From Membranipora membranacea (taxonomy: Eukaryota; Bryozoa; Gymnolaemata; Cheilostomatida; Membraniporidae): a stretch of DNA of 64,000 nucleotides. The stretch covers positions 18,016,283 to 18,080,282 of the forward strand of contig OU612066.1 in assembly GCA_914767715.1 (NCBI GenBank), in the 5' to 3' direction. Below are positions 12,561-25,419 of the stretch, one piece after another. Each line of letters opens with the position of its first letter. The stretch's first letter is position 1. Under the pieces are notes generated by a model. The model did not search any database and was not told the DNA's origin. It saw only the letters and a list, made by a program, of their open reading frames with translations. Position numbers and translations under genes: made by a program.

Positions 12561-13179
12561 AATGAATTTGTTACTTACATCGGCAAAAAATAAATAATAT
12601 TATCACTGCATTATCCTGAATCAATTAATTTGAGGATTTACTTTTGGTCTTCCTTCTGCTTCGAATTCCATAATGGGAGAGTACCACGGTTATCTAAAAA
12701 CCATTCAGTTATGAAGGTGTAGCAATGCCATTTCTTGTTTTGCTCAACAATATTAGAACCTGTTTTTTCATCATAGGTTCCATCACTGAGGTATTTATAT
12801 ATCAGTGGGTTTTATTGTTGGCTGTTTTGTTTGACAGTTATTGTGGACGGTTACTGTGGATGGATGTTTTTAATCGTTGTTCCAGAGTTGTTTATAACAT
12901 TTGAGATATAACACAAGTATCTAGCGTATTGCAGGCAAATACACAAATCATTCTCATTAAAATAATTCACATTTAATAGTGATAATTGATACATTATTGC
13001 ATAATAATAAAAGAACAAAAACTTGCGGAATAAATAAACCAACCAACCAATAAATGGTTTTTGCTGGACAACTGAGCAAATCCGAAGAACATATGAAAAA
13101 ATAAAGGTTTACCAAGAACATTAAATGAGATAATGACCTAATTTCAGTGAACTGAAGCAGACACAATATTCCAAGAGTA
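12560..13179. other. 3' flank of R-C, with dispersed repeat copy 2
   Basis: Holds the second copy of the 7572-7691 repeat (12714-12866) and the AT-rich 3' flank of the R-C gene. No further gene is seen. Confidence 0.5.
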
Positions 13180-16100
13180 CTATCTCCCAGGCTCTTTTAT
13201 ACAAGAGAGACCTCGCAAAATGTTCCATAGAGCACGTGGTGGTGAAAACCATACAGTAGAAAGCTCTGATGGTTGATGAGCATATGAATATCCTGGGAAC
13301 TCTGCATCATGGTAAGAAGGAACAGAGTGCAGGCCACAGTATGGTGAGTTTTCTACATTATGGGTCACAAGAGAATGTGATGTAGATAATCTATGCAAAT
13401 GTCGTGCATCATGAGTCTGCTGTAAGCTTTGTTCCAGTGGAGTTAACCTTGGTGGAACATAGGGAGGCCTAGGAAGACATGCTTGAATGTTGATTGGCCT
13501 GTCCACATGTTCCAGTACTTCTTCATAGTGTGGTTCATTGGAAACAGAGGTATTATCTGAGGGCGTGTGTACTGAAGGTTGTCTGTACTGATGTGTTGGC
13601 GGAGCTAGAGGTCTCTCGTTGCTGCTGCTGCTGCTTTTGTTGCTGCTGCTGCTTCTGCTGCTTATGCTGCTGCTGCTGCTGCTTCTGCTGGTAGAGGGTC
13701 TCTCATCGGGTTTGTCCACTCTCACGTTATTTATCTGACTTGTCATTTCGGCGTTATCCCTCTGTTCTGACAAATTCATCTCAGTCTCTAAATGAAATAA
13801 TAACAAGGATATCATTGTGAAGGTTTATTGAAGGTGAGGTTTTTCAAAGCCCTAACCATCTATTACGTAACGTATTATCGTAACTGTTTACCAAAACAAC
13901 AGAAGCTTTGGTCTGGTCCTAAATAATGTCGTATGGTGACCTAAGAAACTTTTACTAAGGGTACGATGCCTCCTAGGAACTCTAATGCATTCTAATTGAG
14001 TAAAGCTACCAAAAACTGAATAAGGCAGGCACTATTCAGCCAATGGCAGGTGACATTACTTTTAGCAAATAGGAAGAGAAGCAAAAAAAAGTTCCATTAC
14101 AGGTTTGAGACTAATCATGAATATAGTATATGCTTCAAAGATTAGTTCTCCTTCTACATTAAACCGATGAATGCCATAGTTATATATATATATGAGCCGT
14201 AACTACCCACCTTCAATGACATGGTCTTCGATAGTCTGAATTATCGGTCTTCTTCGTGGAGCAAACTTTTTGATGAGTCGTCTTCTCTTTTTAACATATA
14301 GTAGACGTAACACAGAGGAGGCTATCCCAATAACAAACACCACCACAGCTATAGCACATCCAACTATAGTGGGGATAGCTGTAAAATCATAGAACATAGA
14401 GTCAGCATTGTTTCAATTAACTCGTTAATAATAACAATAGTTTCATCTTTACACTAACAGCTATCATGATTTAGAGCACAGAGAAATTTCGGTGACATTG
14501 ACACTTTTGCAAATGCCAACAGACAGGTGATTATCTTCATGTCTTCATTATCTTCATATCAAGACAAAAAAAACCAATAAAGCTTCCATTGGCTCGCGAA
14601 AAGCGAATTCTTGTTCAAATTACAATATATAGTATTCAACTTGAATTGAGCCAATTAATCAGATTAGCACTCAAAAATATGCGCTCAGCTATTAATACAA
14701 TTAGTTTTTAGATTTGACAATTCAATCTTACCATTTTGTGGTGCTAATGGTGAGCTGGACGTATCCTCTTCAAGATCATCATTTTGGGCTGTGCCAACTG
14801 TGCTACTGCGATTTTCTGGATTGTTTACTGCAATAGACGATGAACACATGTTAGTCTGCCAACAAAAACACAAAAGTTTGAGCAAATTCTGATGACCTTA
14901 TGGTCCATTTGTCACTCTTCCACTTACAGCAATTTAACTACTTGTTCAGTATAAGCTAATGCAAAATGGAAGCAAAAATTTCCACTTTAAACTTTACTTT
15001 ACACTTTACAGTAGGTGAAGATGATAAAAGGGGATAACATACCATCATAATTATATTTGATCAATTTGTCATCAAGATCAAGAGCTAGTAAGCTTCTGCT
15101 GTTATGGATATCTGCAATGTCTCGCAACTTGAGTTGTTTATGGCCAATGTCAGTGGTGTTGTAAGGCAAGCATGTCATTCCTTCATAAACATAGCCATAC
15201 AGCTCTGCGTTAACGTTGACCAACATCAATTCATCCTCTGTTGTGAGGCTAAGAAGTACACCTTTGTCAATGCTGATGGCTTTTCCAACAGGGTTTGAAT
15301 ATCCATGGAGAGAAAGAAGATGCGACTTCTTTGATTGTAAATTAAAGCGTTTTGCGGTTATTGTGTTTCCTCTTTGGAGAAAAATAAAAGCTGTAGAAAA
15401 GTCAGCATTAAAGGTCAGTGCTGTTGCATTTTCACCATTGCTGCCAAAGTTGAAGGTAGTTGTTGACCCGTTTGCAGTGAGATTAACTTTGTAAAGAGTT
15501 GATCCGTCGATATAAAATATGACTTCTGATGAGGAACTGTGATCTACAGCGATTGGACCGAGATTTAGAGATGCGTTCTGCCGACAATTAAAGTTCGATT
15601 GCTGACAACAGTCAGGTTGCTTGCACACCAATGTGTCTTTAGTGGTGATGTTGTTCACGGAATCAGGAAGTTGGTATATCTTCACCGAGCCCTTGTCACT
15701 GACAAGAAACTTTCGGTTGCTGATTTGGTGGAAGCTGGCGATGAAGACTTAGTTATCTATTGTTGCCGTTGCGGTTTCCCTTCCCTGTGATGTGTTCCAT
15801 TGACGAATATACCTAGACAGCGAGTAGAAGACTATTTCGTTTGAGTCTAAACTTGATTCTATTTCATCGAGAAGATAATTTCCTGGATTTATAGTAGCGT
15901 CTTTATAGTTCTGCTGCATTATGTCCAAGGTAACACTGAGAAATATAAGACAGAAAATAACATTATTTAGGCCTAATAGTGTGTATTGGTGACTGAACTT
16001 GATCATTGGCAGAAGTTTGGCTGCAGCAAAGAGTTCTTTTATTATTTGCCAGCAGATGGAGAAGAAGACAAAGAGGCATGTTAACATTAAGACATTTCCG

Positions 16101-17560
16101 CTTTAATTTATTTAATGGACGATTAATACAAGGGTGGGCTAAATGCAAGGAGTAACATGTTACTCCTTGCTTTATGGCATCACTTCTTATTTCCACTAAG
16201 CGTTTGCAAATCTTCATTTGGTACGGTAGGCCTAACAATATTGTATTAAAAATTTCAGTATTATTTAATGGAGTATAGTAACCAATTATTTGTGCCGACT
16301 CCTTTAGATTGAAAGCCAATTATAAAAATGGAAACGAAAATTTCAAAATAATCCAAGAAAATCCAATATACGTTGAAATGTATATGTTGAAATATCAAGG
16401 TTTTGATTAATCAATTCACAACCATCATTCTGAGATGATTGACTCCATATTTATTGTAATGCTTTCCGCACCCTCAAAGTGACAGGATTTGCCCTGACTA
16501 ATTAGCATTAAAACATGTCAATGGATTATGTGAATAGAACGAAGAGTTCACCTGAGGTTGCATGCAAATCATGAGTGTCGCAGGTTAAAGTCCTGGTTTT
16601 ACCCTCACAATATCTTACCTGGAATCTTCTGATTTCAGGTCACCTTTGACAGCTAGAGCAAGAAGTATTAATCCAAGACATTGCCAGAATAAGATCTACA
16701 AAATAGAAATTCATTTTATAACATTGAGGTCCATCTACGGGTTTAGCCCTGGAACACAGGTCTCTACCCATTAATATCATCAATAATTGACAGCTCAATT
16801 GTGGATATCTTGTTCTACTTGTTATTTTTGTCTGAAGAAGAAAGAAAAGAAAACAGATTTAAAATCACCAAATCATCTGAGTTAAAGGTCCATTTAAGTC
16901 AAGTCGAACCATCATAAAACTGATAGGGGCGCAAAAAAAATCATGTCAAATCTGGATTGGGAGAATTCAAATCCCGAAATTCTGACAATTAAGTAGCTTT
17001 ATTAAATGTATGTAGATTACTAGCAATTCATAAAAAAAATGTCAAGATGTGTTTATAAAACAAAGTTACTGAAAATTGCTTGTCTGAAATCAACAGGAAT
17101 TCTAGGCACAAAACTAGGAATTCGAACTTTGGGTCTCTAGTTTATAAGTAGACTGTGTCTATAACGAGGCTAAATTTAATACTACAGGCTTTTGAAGAAG
17201 AGGCAAATCAAGTCTGCTATTTGAGACAATTAATTTGATTCAAGTAACTGAAACTACAGATTTGTCAAATGATTAAAATCTGCCGTCGTCGGTGTGAGTA
17301 AAAGAGAGAAAAAACAGCAGATCAATACCCATAGCTTTATAGAAATCCTGATGCAATAAATAAATACTCAAAATACTCAGTGATTCTATAGATATTGTAT
17401 TGGAATCACATGTCTGCTCTATTATGGAATATGATTAGTGAGAAACTAATAAACCTAAGATTCAGTATATATCCCATAATTGTTAGACCCAAATTGATCC
17501 AAATGCCTGCATTCGATCGGGAGTTTGCTTACTTACCTCATTCCAAACAAAATGTGCCAT
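13180..17560 (-). pseudogene. R-C: single-pass receptor-like gene with one nonsense codon (unit U2)
   Basis: Six exons on the minus strand: 17560-17537, 16695-16619, 15935-15043, 14827-14732, 14378-14211 and 13787-13180. Phases (0,2,1,1,1) equal those of R-A and the frame is coherent for 622 codons. Predicted order: signal peptide MAHFVWNE/ILFWQCLGLILLALAVKG; an ectodomain of about 300 aa rich in N-glycosylation sites; an acidic Ser/Thr linker; one TM helix (TIVGCAIAVVVFVIGIASSV) followed by KKRRR; and a roughly 200-aa tail with a poly-Ser tract, PHYEEVLEHV (the counterpart of PYYVEVL in R-A) and PxxP stretches. The only lesion is TAA at 15751-15749, codon 96. Everything after it remains open, so the stop is recent, polymorphic or an error. 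Family not recognised. Confidence 0.78.
13623..13691 (-). repeat. Serine-coding trinucleotide microsatellite in the R-C tail
   Basis: Runs of gct/gctgct interrupted by ttt, tat and tct triplets encode a broken poly-serine stretch of about 25 residues in the cytoplasmic tail of R-C. R-A, R-B and R-D lack it. All interruptions keep the triplet frame. Confidence 0.9.
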
Positions 17561-18614
17561 TTCTTTGGTTCTCAAACTCTCAGGCACTGTCTACGATCAA
17601 TACAGTAAGAAAGTACAATACAAGCCTGTATTGCTTGTCCATCTTGTTTGGATTTACTTACCACATTCATATAGTTATTTCCCATTTCTCCAGTGGTGAA
17701 ACTCGTTTGCACTGCCTATACACAATATACCTAGCAATAGTAATAGCTAGAGACATAGACAACACCAGCAATTTTACCAAAAAGTAAATTTATTGGCAGA
17801 TATCATTGCTCTTATATTGCCTGGATACAATTAATCTCCTTTGTTCAACCTGACTAAATTCTAATTTTTTGCTCTGACACAATAGGGTTAAAATCCCCAT
17901 CCCGTAACTATTCAAGAGGTTGATGTAAAAAAGTCGCTGAGATTGAGTTGCCAATCAGAACACTGTAATGTTTTCAGTTTTATTAAGAGTAGCGCCAAAA
18001 AGCCTGTGGTGGACAGGATTTGATATCTGTGAGCCTCATTTTTAATGACCTTCTACTTCTTACTGGACAGACCATACTCTTCTTTCCGTCAGCTGTAAAA
18101 TCAGGAGTCGCACAAAGATATTCAAAGTTTGACATTTGACGCACCTCTGCCTAAAACTAGCTCATCTCTGCTAACTATCAATACACAGAACTTGCCACAC
18201 ACAGGTTGCCTTTTAATTATGCAAAAACAACTGTTGTTCATATCAAAGCAATCCCATCACAATGAATGCTAGCTAAGCCAAGCTAGAAATACCACTGAAA
18301 GATAAATTCGAAAACCCAGGCTCTAGCTAGAGATTGTTGTAGTCGTTTGATGGCTGAAAAAATCTTAATTGAGCTGTGGCGGAGGGAGGGGTGCAAGGGG
18401 ATTAATCATAGCTAGTAATTTGCTGTTGAAAAGCAAAGCCATGGGTCAATTAATTTAATGCCTCGCCTTATCATGTCAATTATTTGTGTGAAAATTTTGC
18501 GATACTGGTACTCCTATTCAGCCACTGCCAATCTCCAACCAATAGACCGAAAAGGACATTTTGTCAGGCCGAGTACAACCTCACCACAGGAAAAATATGA
18601 AACATATTTCCTCG
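17178..18614 (+). repeat. Left arm of large inverted repeat (partner 23689-24889)
   Basis: The arm covers the S4 exon 5, the S-R intergenic interval and R-C exon 1. The partner arm is inverted and about 5 kb away. It lacks about 250 bases that correspond to roughly 17550-17795 here (the two flanks join at tgccaataaa/tggcacat in the partner). The outer breakpoints are sharp: 17178 with aatactacaggc, and 18614 with ttcctcg. Confidence 0.85.
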
Positions 18615-21600
18615 TCTTGACCAAAATATTAGTTCATTTCATACTAAATTCACATTTTACAGGTATCATGCACAGAAAAGGTGGTGTGGTTACTTGTTAT
18701 GCTCCCAAAAAAAGTGTTCAATTCCAATAAAATGGGTAGGCATTCATGCCCTAATCCTCTGTATGCAACCTATATAGGTCACTGAAAGCGATAACAAAGA
18801 CGGCTAGCTCTAAACCCAGCCCAGTGGCAAATAAAGTGATTGTTCACAATATACACAATAATGCTTGACATCATCAAAGCATTTTTTTACTTGAGTTAAA
18901 CTTTTTTAAATTACAACATTTATAATCTCTAAGATACCATACAAAGATTTTCGGCCATAACCACCCTCACAAATCGCAAAATATTCAATCATTTTGTGTT
19001 GTGTTTTACTTGATTTATATCAAAATATTCAGGATTGCAGTAAAATTATAGAGTTTTTTGTGGCCAATTGTCTGAAACATGATTTTACCTATCCAACAAT
19101 GCCTTTGGATAAAGTCCCTTCCTGTTTTGGTGGGGGGCAATGTAAACTTGATTGCAGGATTTTAATAGCATATTAGCACATTGATTGCCATATAATGACA
19201 GCAACCATAACTAGGTGCTCGACAAGAATTCTAAAGGCACTTTATATAAATCTGTCATCATAAAATCAAACCAGGAACCAGCATAAAATGGGGCGCGTAA
19301 CTTGAAATCATTGCAGCTGAGCAATGTTGAGTGAAAGCAGATGCATTTGCCCCACTTTCTGGGGGGATTAGTGGAGTAAGACTTATGCGATGTCTGTCTC
19401 AAAAACCTACATCAGCACATGCTATTCTTATCTCAATGAAGTCAAGACTGCTCATCATATTCCTGAAAAAGCAAATGGAATTTGAATGCTGCTAACACTA
19501 CTTGAAATTGATACGGCTGGGTGATTGCACTACGAGTGGAGTGGGCCTTTTATATCCACTTTACCTTCAACCAATACTGATTCATGATAACTCAATTGGT
19601 GGAAGTTTAGCTGCCATAGTGAAGAGCTTTTGCGCTTCACTGAAAAGACCGATTTCTGGCAGTATAAAGGTTTGTACCTACTGCATGGCTACCGCAGCTG
19701 AAAAGTTGAAAAGCAGCCTCATAGACAAAAATTTATTGATATAAAAAGAGAATGGGCATTGCGTTTAGATTCAGTTTTAGACTGTACTCACAGATATAAA
19801 TCAGTGACTGTACTAGCTAGCACTTGATGATTCATGATACTAGCCGCAAATAAATAAAAAATTGCCGGTGACATTTGTGCTCATTTTTATTGTGCCACTA
19901 ATAATAACTGTCATGCATAGAGCAATCAGCTTCTGATTGAATATTGCCTCCTGTAACAATACTATAACTTTAACCGACTTACCGGTATGTTTCATAAGTT
20001 TAAACTTATATATATTCCCAAGCATTTCAAACACATCATTTTCACATGTAGAAACTGTTTGAGGTGTCTGCTCTGCGCTTGGCTGAAACAAAACAAAACA
20101 TATTTGACTGTTCATAGTAAGGAGGCACCTTTACAGCATGTTCATCGGCTTATGGAGGGTGTATATCAACATCAATGAAGGTATAGATATATACAATGCT
20201 TTTTGGGAGGCTCTAACAACATATTATTATTACCTTTGCTATGAGAATGTTTCCAGATGGAACCAATGTGAGTTGACCAAGTGTGTAGTAGACTTTACCC
20301 TCTCCGGAAACCCACTTCTCATTCATAAAATTTATGATAATGAACTGCCGTTGATCGTCAACGGCATCTGATTCATAAATAGCAAAATTTGAATGTTGCC
20401 CATATGAATCTGAAAAAGAGAGGTAATAGTGTGACCGACTTCACCACTGGATTCACCGAAGGTGATAACACAGAACAATGTAAAATAATATACTGAGCGC
20501 AGATTGATACAAATGCGTGAGCAAAATAGAAAATTACTAATAGATTTGCTGAATCAGAAGAAATTGACAGATTTCAATACAACTTGGCCCTTAAAATTTT
20601 TTTGTGGCACACTAAGTTAGAAATTTGGTCCGACGAAAATGAAAAAATCTTAACTTGAGAAGATTGTCTGTGTAGGTACTTTAGCTCCAAACCAGAATTG
20701 AAGCTATGTCAGGGAATTTATGTGGCTGATGGTGTTACCTCAGTTCTGATTAGGTATATGCAATTTTATGAATCTTATTTACCATATCTCCATCGCTTTA
20801 CAATGAGTTCTTGAGATTTAAGGTCAACCGTGACACGATAGTGAGATTCTCTGTCCCGCATATTGTTATTAATGGAGCGATTCTCTAGTTTTAGTCTGAC
20901 TGTTGAGCAGTTTTCCGTGAGACAATGGCTAACTAAAACTTAAAATAACAAAATGTAATGATGGCTAGAATGAATATTGATCACATGACGTAATCAAGGA
21001 GTTAGAGGGAAGTTTGACGTAATGAACAAGTCACTACAGTGAGTTCAATATCTATCCTGCAAATTTTTGACTTGCCAGTATTGGGAATTCTTATACCTGT
21101 GAATTTATTTGTGATAGGCATAAGTTTCCCTTCTTTAGTACACTGGCAGTGATTGATGTCCCGAAGAATGGGTGTTGAGATATTTGTTGATTTATGGACG
21201 AGGCTGCAATAACTGCCCCAGATTACTCTCTGGTTGTAGGCCGGTTGGAACACAAACCAAACCCCGTTGTAGTAAATGGACTGGAGTGGGATATAAAGGC
21301 ACAATCCTTCAACCCTTGTTTGTTGAAGGACGGGCTCTCTAACCGACTGAGCCGCCTCCTACTCTTGCCGTTGCAGGAGGTCTGTCTCTCGCACACATTG
21401 AATCACAAAGATATCAAAAATTGATATCAGGTCCATTTCTAACTAAGTCCAGAGTTTATTGGAATATTAGAAATAATGATTTGGTTAGGCAGCTCCAGTT
21501 TTCCAAAAATCTGAATTAACTACCATGGAAGCCAGCAAAATCAAGCACACTTGGCCTCACCATCACAAGATCCATGATTCAGTGCGCCAATGGCTTCCGC

Positions 21601-21747
21601 CGCCCATGTAGCATAAAGATAGCATATATATCTGTTATTGTCTTGAGCATTAGTGAGTTTTGTGACTCAATAAAAGTGTAGAGACTTACCTGATATAAAA
21701 ATCATAGGCAGAAACTTAAAGCTCATGATTGTTGGTGTGATCTTCAT
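17983..21747 (-). CDS. S4: small secreted protein, S family (unit U2)
   Basis: Five exons on the minus strand: 21747-21690, 20932-20783, 20409-20234, 20082-19983 and 18092-17983 (594 nt, 197 aa). Splice phases (1,1,0,1) equal those of S1, S2 and S3. Exon 1 gives a hydrophobic signal peptide (MKITPTIMSFKFLPMIFIS). The mature part carries the family cores TVRLKLE..NNNMRDRES, FAIYESDAVDDQRQFIIINF, YTLGQLTLVPSGN, CENDVFEM, KLMKH, DGKKSMVC and SCPPQAFWRYS-stop. It has the conserved cysteines of the family but no recognisable domain; a small all-beta fold is a guess. It ends 423 bp before the start of R-C in the same orientation. S4 is diverged from S1/S2/S3 but fully open. Intron 4 (1.9 kb) holds one arm of the large inverted repeat. 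Confidence 0.82.
18615..19982. other. Remainder of S4 intron 4
   Basis: About 1.4 kb of AT-rich intron with only short unspliceable frames on either strand. I see no exon or mobile-element ends in it. Confidence 0.5.
21190..21355 (-). mobile_element. tRNA-derived SINE
   Basis: Read on the minus strand it starts GGCGGCTCAGTCGGTTAGAGAGCCC, an RNA polymerase III A box in tRNA context, followed about 35 bases later by a degenerate B-box-like GGTTGAAGGATT, then a non-tRNA body. It lies inside S4 intron 1. The 3' end and target duplication were not resolved. Confidence 0.6.
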
Positions 21748-21779
21748 AATGATATTTCCATGAATATTTGGATTGTGAT

Positions 21780-21960
21780 TTTTAGACAACAAATTGAAGT
21801 ATAAAGGGCAATAAAACAAATTCAATTCCTTTGGCTTGGGCTATACCATATAAATTTCTGTTAGACTATCCTTTGTCTTATCATCATGAGTTTAACAGAA
21901 ACCAAGGCCGTGGTGAAGGGCCTTCTGCCTTCATGCAACAAAGCATAATAAAAGTTTCAT
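21780..21960 (-). promoter_or_regulatory. Conserved promoter-proximal block of S4
   Basis: Minus strand, immediately upstream of the S4 start codon. Shares GACAAAGGATAG, GCCCTTT and flanking blocks with the sequence upstream of the S5 relic and with the inverted copy at 22999-23170. Confidence 0.5.
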
Positions 21961-22998
21961 TGAAGTATAGCATGTAAGCAGTAAGCATGTAGAAATAGAT
22001 CACCTCTCTGACGTTAAGTCCTAAGCTTTATCCAGAATGAAACTAAAGCTGAACGACTGGGCTTCCTACTGATGCTATTGTTTGAACATTACTATATTTT
22101 TTTTGTTGCAGTTTTATTTACTGATGAGCTGTATCATATGTTCAATAGGTTTTAGTATTGGTGAACACCTAACAAGCCAGGAAGGCTTTTTTTAAAGACA
22201 GATTCATGAGGTGGTAAAGTGAAAACACTGGCCATCATTCATTAATATAAAAAAACAAGAGCATTTAACAACAAACTTTCCAACAAGTATTCATGACAAA
22301 TCAGAGATTCAGGGATTGTGGTCAGGACTGATCTGGACTAGAGTGTCTAACCTCCGAGGCAACACTGACTGACGCGTGTATTATCTTTCTTAATTCTAAA
22401 GTGTGCACTTTTTTGCCAGCATCTGTTAATTGAAAGGCAGGTGAGCTTGTTACCTATCATATTATTGGGTAGGACAGCTAAAATACAAAAAGAATTATAC
22501 AGAGATTATTTCTTTCCCAAGAAATCTGAATCTCTTTCATAATGGGAATTACGTAAACTTCCCTGTCCTCTGTATTAACGATATCCTGCTTTGCAGTTAA
22601 GGCGTTGAGTTTGTGGTAAAAGTTTTTTTCTTCTTTTAGAGAACAATGAAGATTAAGATCGGTGTGATGGACACGTTATGACATATTATTCCAGTAACAG
22701 CCCAAGAAGTTGGATTTAATTGTAATAGGCGCTGAGCAAATGAGAGCATAATATTCTCAATAATTTTCGCATAGAAAAAAAAAAGTGAATATCATAATTT
22801 TGAATCTGAGATAGGCTTACTTTACTATAGTAGATTAGTAGGAGAAAACTTAAACCCTAACACATAAAATGGAAAGCCATCTAGTAAAAGTGCTAAATAG
22901 CCATAAATCATTATGTAGTAATCTTTTTCTTTATTCAATAATTGATCTAATTGCACTTTGATGGGTACTATAACAAAGCTTGGGGTCAGTGGATTACG
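21961..22998. other. Spacer between units U2 and U3
   Basis: No conserved frame or repeat recognised. It divides minus-strand unit U2 from the plus-strand relic U3, so it would be a divergent promoter region if U3 were alive. Confidence 0.4.
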
Positions 22999-23259
22999 AT
23001 GATCCCATCACCCTTCAACACAGCTTTTGTTACTATTATATAATCCACAATGAGACAAAGGATAGTCAAAACTGCAATGATATGATATACAGCTCATAAA
23101 TTGCCCTTTGTAGCTAACAAAGTTAAAAGGATATTGTTGGAGAAATTCCATAACGATATTCCATAAACAAAGCCTTTTAATGATTCCTGTCATAAATGTG
23201 AAAACCGATGAGACTATTCTCTCGCTGGCAAACATTGCCCTAGTGTAATCTGCTGCGAG

Positions 23260-23495
23260 AAGCTTGTAGCGTGTAATTATAAGCCGATTACTATAAAAGG
23301 GGCGGAACTTAGACCACTAAACAAACAGTTTTCTCTCCGCTAAGCTGTAAACAATCGCACATGTGCAGTCCCTCTAAAGCGGTCCACAGACCAGCTAGAA
23401 AACTAGAGCTAGTAAAAATAAAATAGAGCTTGAAATTCTAGCTTCTTTCCGCCTCTTATATAGTAAGCGGCTTATAATTACACGCTACAACGCTT
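23260..23495. mobile_element. MITE with roughly 48-bp terminal inverted repeats
   Basis: Left end (23260-23307) and right end (23447-23495) are inverted copies: AAGCTTGTAGCGTGTAATTATAAG.. against AAGCGTTGTAGCGTGTAATT.., with a few substitutions. The internal ~140 bases have no ORF. Non-autonomous DNA transposon; superfamily not assigned. Confidence 0.8.
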
Positions 23496-23504
23496 AGAGA
23501 AAAT

Positions 23505-23688
23505 ATAATGGTAGTTTGCAAAATTAGATATTAATTTAAAAAATGGGGCTTTTTTGTATAAACTTTGTATCAATCTGCAATCCTCATATTGTTTGATTCT
23601 TTTAGAGAAATCACTATTTCTGAATTACAATCATTACTATTGCCAACATTTTACCATTTTATAAATTAAAATGCCATGGCTCAACAAA
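23505..23688 (+). repeat. Dispersed repeat copy (pair with 11440-11636)
   Basis: Same orientation and nearly the same sequence as 11440-11636, directly followed by the right arm of the large inverted repeat. Confidence 0.85.
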
Positions 23689-24889
23689 CGAGGAAATATG
23701 TTTCATATTTTTCCTGTGGTGAGGGTGTACTCGGCCTTTTCGGTCTATTGGTTGGAGATTAGCAGTGGCTGAATAAGAGTACCAGTATCGCAAAATTTTC
23801 ACACACATAATTGGCATGACAAGGCGAGGCATTAAATTAATTGACCCATGGCTTTGCTTTTCAACAGCAAATTACTAACTATGATTAATCCCCTTGCACC
23901 CCTCCCGCCGCCACAGTTTAATTAAGATATTTTCAGCCATCCAGCGACGTCAACAATCTCTAGCTAGAGCCTGGGTTTTCGAATTTATCTTTCAGTAGTA
24001 TTTCTAGCTTGGCTCAGCTAGCATTCATTGTGATGGGATCGCTTTGATATGAACAACAGTTGTTTTTGCATAATTAAAAGGCAACCTGTGTGTGGCAAGT
24101 TCTGTGTATTGATAGTTAGCAGAGATGAGCTAAGCTAGTTTTAGGCAGAGATGCGTCAAATGTCAAACTTTGATTATCCTTGTGCGACTCCTGATTTTAC
24201 AGTTGACGGAAAGAAGAGTATGGTCTGTCCAGTAAGAAGTAGAAGGTCATTAAAAATGGGGCTCACAGATATCGAATCCTGTCCACCACAGGCTTTTTGG
24301 CGCTACTCTTATTAAAACTGAAAACATTACAGTGTTCTGTACTCAATCTCAGCGACTTTTTTACATCAACTTCTTGAATAGTTACGGGATGGGGATTTTA
24401 ACCCTATTGTGTCAGAGCAAAAAATTAGAATTTAGTCAGGTTGAACAAAGGAGATTAATTGTATCCAGGCAATATAAGAGCAATGATATCTGCCAATAAA
24501 TGGCACATTTTTTTGGAATGAGGTAAGTAAGCAAACTCCCGATCGAATGCAGGCAATTGGATCAATTTTGGTCTAACAATTATGGGATATATACTGGATC
24601 TTAGGTTTATTAGTTTCTCACTAATCATATTCCATAATAGAGCTGACATGTGATTCCAATACAAAATCTATAGAATCACTGAGTATTTTGAGTATTTATT
24701 TATTGCATCAGGATTTCTATAAAGCTATGGGTATTGATCTGCTGTTTTTACTCTCTTTTACTCACACCGACGACGGCAGATTTTAATCATTTGACAAATC
24801 TGTAGTTTCAGTTATTTGATCCCTTGAATAAAATTAATTGTCTCAAATAGCAGATTTGATTTGCCTCTTCTTCAAAAGCCTGTAGTATT
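23689..24889 (-). repeat. Right arm of large inverted repeat
   Basis: Inverted counterpart of 17178-18614, lacking about 250 bases of it. Contains the orphan S exon 5 and R exon 1 described under U3. Confidence 0.85.
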
Positions 24890-25059
24890 ACATCATTGTG
24901 TGGCCCTCAATGCAAACTAGCCACACAGTACCCCCTTATAGCAGCTGACTTGACAAAATTATCTCAGCATACCAGACTCAGGCAGACAACCCAGTTTTTG
25001 CAGCAGCATCCGGTAGCGGCAATGAATGCAAACCCCAGTATATCCCCATGAGGAAAATA

Positions 25060-25380
25060 ACAATCTAGGCTACATTTGCAATGTTTGATTTTTGTTTTTT
25101 GTCTTTCAACACAAAAAATGAAAAACAAAATATGGAATTCGATTTTCGGTTTCGTTTTGCAGCATCCGAAATGAAAAACAAAAATCCATTCATTATTCAA
25201 TTTTTGTTTTTGTGATTCAAAGTTGAAATATGAAAATAGGGTTCATATCAATATTTCGGTTTTCGTCAATAAGAAAATCAAAAAACCAAATTTGGCTCGA
25301 TTTTCATATTTTGATTTGTTGTTTTGGAACAGAAAACAAAAAACAAGTTGTATTTTGTTTTTTAGCATCAGTGCGCAATA
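25060..25380. repeat. Low-complexity T/A repeat tract
   Basis: Imperfect reiteration of motifs such as ttttgtttttcattt and their complements, with a weak dyad arrangement. No coding potential. Confidence 0.6.
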
Positions 25381-25419
25381 TTGAAAATCAAATGATACTA
25401 AGTCCCCTTATATTTTGCA

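Larger units (their letters stand above)
22999..24526 (+). pseudogene. U3: relic of an inverted S-R unit
   Basis: Plus strand, in order: the S-type promoter block (22999-23170); a MITE and a dispersed repeat in place of S exons 1-4; an S exon 5 with intact acceptor (24203-24315) coding DGKKSMVCPVRSRRSLKM and ending one codon later than in S4; then a copy of R exon 1 (about 24500-24526), starting ATGGCACATTTT and ending at GAG|GTAAGT but with one base missing in its T run relative to R-C. The order S then R, on the same strand, is preserved even in this remnant, which is the inverted partner of 17178-18614. Confidence 0.72.

Noticed and set aside
13494-13694. Plus-strand cysteine-rich frame (many CCCC runs)
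   Set aside because: It is the antisense of the serine triplet tract in the R-C tail exon.
19502-19744. 80-aa plus-strand ORF in S4 intron 4
   Set aside because: No homologue in other S genes, no splice context, ordinary open stretch in intron.
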